From Acidobacteriota bacterium (GTDB lineage Bacteria > Acidobacteriota > Blastocatellia > RBC074), in NCBI GenBank assembly GCA_013140935.1, contig JABFSD010000132.1:1-7964 (forward strand): DNA of 7,964 bases, given 5' to 3'. The notes below the pieces were generated by a model that was given only the letters and a program-made list of their open reading frames with translations, had not been told where the DNA came from and ran no database searches. The position numbers and the translations under genes are program-made. Below are positions 5,334-7,964 of this stretch, in pieces. Position 1 is the stretch's first letter. Each line of letters begins with the position of its first letter.

Positions 5334-7964
5334 CTAAACGATCTGCTTGATCGTTGCACTCACAGCATTCAATGCGGCATCCAGTTGATCTAACTCAACA
5401 CCGCCTTCCGCTAAATCGGGCTTGCCGCCGCCGCGCGCGCCGGGCAGCGCTTTGATGATCTTGCCCGCTTGCACCTTGCTCACGGCATCATCTGAAACCA
5501 TCACCAGCAACGAAGCCTTGCCTTCGACTACGTCGCCGATGACGACGACGCCGGGGGCGACTTTGCGCAGCAGCGAATCGGCCAGTTGGCGGCGTCCGTC
5601 TTTGCCGAGGTCTTCGACTCTGCGAACGAGTACTTTGAGGCCGTTGACTTCAGTGATTTGGTCTTCTATGCCGCCTCCGCCTTGCGCGAGTTTGAGTTTG
5701 AGTTTTTCGATTTCGCGGGCTTGGTCTTTGAGTTGCGTTTGCAGCCGTTCAATCTCCGCAGGCAATTTCGCAGGCACGGCGTTGAGCTTGCCCGCCGCGT
5801 CTGACAACAGATTTTCTGAAGTGCGGAAGCGTTCAAACGCGCCTTTGCCCGTGACTGCGCGGATGCGGCGCGTACCCGACGCGATGGCTTCGTCGGCGGT
5901 GATTTTGAACGAACCGATGTCGCCGGTCGCGCGTACGTGCGTGCCGCCACAGAGCTCTTTCGAGAAGATGCCTTCGACGCCGTTGACCGTCAGCACGCGC
6001 ACCTTGTCGCCGTATTTCTCGCCGAACAGCGCCATCGCGCCCGTACGCATCGCGTCTTCAATCGCCAGCACATCGGTTTGCACCGGTTCGTTGCGCAGCA
6101 CATGAAAGTTGACGAGGTTTTCGATCTCTTCGATTTCGGTTTGGTTAAGCGGCTGGTAATGCGAAAAGTCGAAGCGCAAATAATCGGGCGCGACAATCGA
6201 ACCGGCTTGCTTGACGTGCGTACCCAAAACTTCGCGCAAGGCTGCGTGCATCAAGTGCGTCGCCGTATGGTTGCGCCGCGTCGCATCGCGTTTCTCGACA
6301 TCCACTTGCGCGGTGAGCGTGTCGCCGACTTGCAACGAGCCTTTTTCGACTTTGACTTTGTGGATGCGCAAATCCTGCACGGGCGAAACCGTATTCGTCA
6401 CCGTCGCGGTTGCGGCGTCGCTGATGAGCGAGCCTACGTCACCGACCTGCCCGCCGCTTTCGGCGTAAAACGGCGTCTGGTCTAACACGACTTCGCCTTC
6501 GTCACCGGCTTGCAAGCTGTTCACGGTTTCATCACCTTTGATCAACGCGATGATTTTGGCGTTGTTGACGGTCGTCGTTTCGTAGCCTTTGAATTCAGTC
6601 TTGGTGTCGTTGCGGCGTTGCAATGCAACGTAAACAGGTTTTACCGATTTATTTTCACTTACATGGGTTGGAGCTTTTTGTTGCTGAAGTATCTTAATTT
6701 CGTTTTCAATACTAAGTCTGAAATCTTCTTCAGTGTGCTCTCTTAAAAAGATGACGTCGTAATCTAAAATCAAATCATTGGCTCGCACAGGGACACGAAG
6801 ATCATGTTTCCCTTGACTAAGGACTACATACATTAAGTCAATGGGAGTACCAAATGTGTCGTATAGCTTGGCTAGTTCTGGCGTGGGAACAAAAACTCTT
6901 TTTGTTCCTTCGTCACGACTTGCACTAATAAGTTCATCTAACTTCCTTAACCCAACACTGAGTGTAGTTCCAAAACGCTGTTCTTCGAGCCGCACCATCT
7001 TGATGATGTATCCGCGCTGCGCTTCCAACTCAGGGTAAGCATCTTTCATGAAATCAATCACGAATTCACAGACCTTGCTGAAAAACTCGTCTTTGAGTCC
7101 GAGGTGCTCGCGTCCGTTATAAATCGCCCGACGCATAATCTTGCGCAGCACGTAATTGCGTCCTTCGTTGCCCGGCAAGATGCCGTCGGCAATGCCAAAT
7201 GCCGTCGCGCGCGCGTGATCGGCTACAACACGCATGGCAAAGCCCGCCTGCGATTCGTAGCTATATTCTTTCCCCGACAGTTGCGCCGTGAAATCAACAA
7301 TCGGCTTGATGAGGTCAGAGTGGTAATTCGTCTTGTGGCCTTGCATCACGGCGGCGATGCGTTCGAGTCCTGCTCCGGTGTCAACCGAAGGCGCGGGCAG
7401 CGGGTCGAGTTTGTATTGCCCCGGCGCGACCTCTTGCCGGTTGTATTGCATGAAGACGAGATTCCAAATCTCTACGGTGTCGTCGCCTTCACCGTTGACG
7501 TATTCGGCCTTGTTAAACGCCGGGTCGTTCGGGTGATCGCCCATGTAATAGTGAATCTCAGAACACGGCCCGCACGGCCCGGTGTCGCCCATTTGCCAGA
7601 AATTGTCTTTGCGTCCGAACTTGAGCACACGTTCGCGCGCCGCGCCGGCTTTGACCCAGAGTTCGACGGCTTCGTCATCGGCGGCGACTTCGGCATCGCC
7701 TTCAAACACCGAGAACCACAGCCGCGCCGGATCGAGTTTGTATTCAACGGTCAGCAATTCCCACGCGAACTTGATCGCGTCTTGCTTAAAGTAATCGCCG
7801 AACGAAAAGTTGCCGAGCATTTCAAAGAAGGTGTGATGGCGCGCGGTCTTGCCGACTTCGTCAAGGTCGTTGTGCTTGCCGCCCGCGCGCAAACACTTTT
7901 GCGAAGTCGTAGCGCGTTTATAGTCGCGCGTCTCAGCACCGATGAATACGTCTTTGAACTGGTT
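5334..7964 (-). CDS. alaS: Alanyl-tRNA synthetase, missing about 44 N-terminal residues
   Basis: The frame runs off the right edge; 876 residues are visible, beginning NQFKDVFIGAETRDYKRATT, equivalent to about residue 44 of E. coli AlaRS, so the full protein would be about 920 aa (E. coli 876). It charges tRNA(Ala) with alanine and edits mischarged Ser/Gly. Visible parts in order: catalytic core with RAGGKHNDL and ARHHTFFEMLGNFSFGDYF, then GDTGPCGPCSEI (126-137); YDTFG at 368-372; editing domain with the zinc-binding HTATH (566-570) and CGGTH (672-676); a coiled coil around 725-760; and the C-Ala/DHHA1 domain with GGGKPDLAEGG near 845-855. Key residues are present and the frame is unbroken. 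Between about residues 335 and 445 codon and base usage turns AT-rich, and the stretch after YDTFGTPIDL is roughly 20-25 residues longer than the usual family spacing before the next helix (comparison from memory). The visible gene is otherwise ordinary. Confidence 0.97.
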   Translation of the reverse strand, partial: NQFKDVFIGAETRDYKRATTSQKCLRAGGKHNDLDEVGKTARHHTFFEMLGNFSFGDYFKQDAIKFAWELLTVEYKLDPARLWFSVFEGDAEVAADDEAVELWVKAGAARERVLKFGRKDNFWQMGDTGPCGPCSEIHYYMGDHPNDPAFNKAEYVNGEGDDTVEIWNLVFMQYNRQEVAPGQYKLDPLPAPSVDTGAGLERIAAVMQGHKTNYHSDLIKPIVDFTAQLSGKEYSYESQAGFAMRVVADHARATAFGIADGILPGNEGRNYVLRKIMRRAIYNGREHLGLKDEFFSKVCEFVIDFMKDAYPELEAQRGYIIKMVRLEEQRFGTTLSVGLRKLDELISASRDEGTKRVFVPTPELAKLYDTFGTPIDLMYVVLSQGKHDLRVPVRANDLILDYDVIFLREHTEEDFRLSIENEIKILQQQKAPTHVSENKSVKPVYVALQRRNDTKTEFKGYETTTVNNAKIIALIKGDETVNSLQAGDEGEVVLDQTPFYAESGGQVGDVGSLISDAATATVTNTVSPVQDLRIHKVKVEKGSLQVGDTLTAQVDVEKRDATRRNHTATHLMHAALREVLGTHVKQAGSIVAPDYLRFDFSHYQPLNQTEIEEIENLVNFHVLRNEPVQTDVLAIEDAMRTGAMALFGEKYGDKVRVLTVNGVEGIFSKELCGGTHVRATGDIGSFKITADEAIASGTRRIRAVTGKGAFERFRTSENLLSDAAGKLNAVPAKLPAEIERLQTQLKDQAREIEKLKLKLAQGGGGIEDQITEVNGLKVLVRRVEDLGKDGRRQLADSLLRKVAPGVVVIGDVVEGKASLLVMVSDDAVSKVQAGKIIKALPGARGGGKPDLAEGGVELDQLDAALNAVSATIKQIV
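6616..6630. repeat. 15-bp palindrome inside alaS
   Basis: CGTTGCA at 6616-6622 and TGCAACG at 6624-6630 are perfect inverted 7-mers around a single A. It lies in coding sequence for the segment RCIAT-like frame reading (LQRRN region) of alaS, at the left edge of the AT-rich island. No function can be assigned. Confidence 0.6.
6886..6908. repeat. Perfect 10-bp hairpin inside alaS
   Basis: GGAACAAAAA at 6886-6895 and TTTTTGTTCC at 6899-6908 are perfect inverted 10-mers with a 3-nt loop (CTC). In the alaS reading frame the hairpin encodes GTKRVFVP, upstream of YDTFG. It is not terminator-like: the stem is AT-rich and lacks a following T-run outside it. It sits inside the AT-rich island (about 6630-6965). 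Confidence 0.75.

Noticed and set aside
5422..6105. 227-aa plus-strand open frame opposite alaS C-terminal region
   Set aside because: It is Ser/Pro/Thr/Arg-rich low-complexity translation of the antisense strand of alaS, with no start signal.
6600..6965. Frameshift, intein or insertion sequence within alaS as cause of the AT-rich stretch
   Set aside because: The reading frame is continuous, there are no intein splice-junction motifs, no transposase and no flanking direct repeats that I can see.

Overview
The window is a bacterial chromosome segment of moderate GC content, close-packed with protein genes. It carries no RNA genes, insertion sequences or CRISPR. Seven of its eight genes lie on the minus strand; the one plus-strand gene, at the left edge, converges on them. 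Two genes run off the window: a YfhO-type membrane protein at the left and alanyl-tRNA synthetase (alaS) at the right. No gene fixes the taxonomy. A menaquinone/ubiquinone-type methyltransferase, a Uma2-family protein, a mazF-type toxin and a MacB/FtsX-type permease would suit an Acidobacteriota-like (Blastocatellia) or similar environmental bacterium, but that is a guess from gene style.

Layout from right to left, the direction of transcription on the minus strand: alaS (5334-7964, 5' end missing); a 205-aa uncharacterised protein with a PD-(D/E)XK nuclease signature (4683-5300); the C-methyltransferase menG/ubiE (3891-4631); a toxin-antitoxin pair, antitoxin 3570-3866 and MazF toxin 3240-3569; a FtsX/MacB-type ABC permease (2126-3235); and a Uma2-family protein with a coiled-coil tail built from a 21-bp tandem repeat (1151-2026). 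Gaps from alaS to the permease are 33, 51, 24, 0 and 4 nt, so these six may be cotranscribed. A 99-nt gap holding an 8-bp inverted repeat precedes Uma2. Only 17 nt separate Uma2 from the convergent YfhO-type gene (3-1133).

Functionally the segment mixes housekeeping genes (alaS, menG) with accessory ones: the solitary nuclease-fold protein, the toxin-antitoxin pair, and Uma2. The most distinctive points are: (1) the antitoxin ends in a MazE-like toxin-binding tail, but its N-terminus is a short helical segment in place of the usual AbrB/SpoVT DNA-binding domain; (2) the toxin gene is followed after 4 nt by an ABC permease that has no Shine-Dalgarno of its own and no ATPase neighbour; (3) an AT-rich island of roughly 330 bp lies inside alaS, with a perfect 10-bp-arm hairpin and an apparent insertion after the YDTFG motif; (4) an in-frame 21-bp minisatellite lies in the Uma2 gene. 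I see no clear evidence of a wholly new multi-gene system. The hybrid antitoxin module is the closest candidate.
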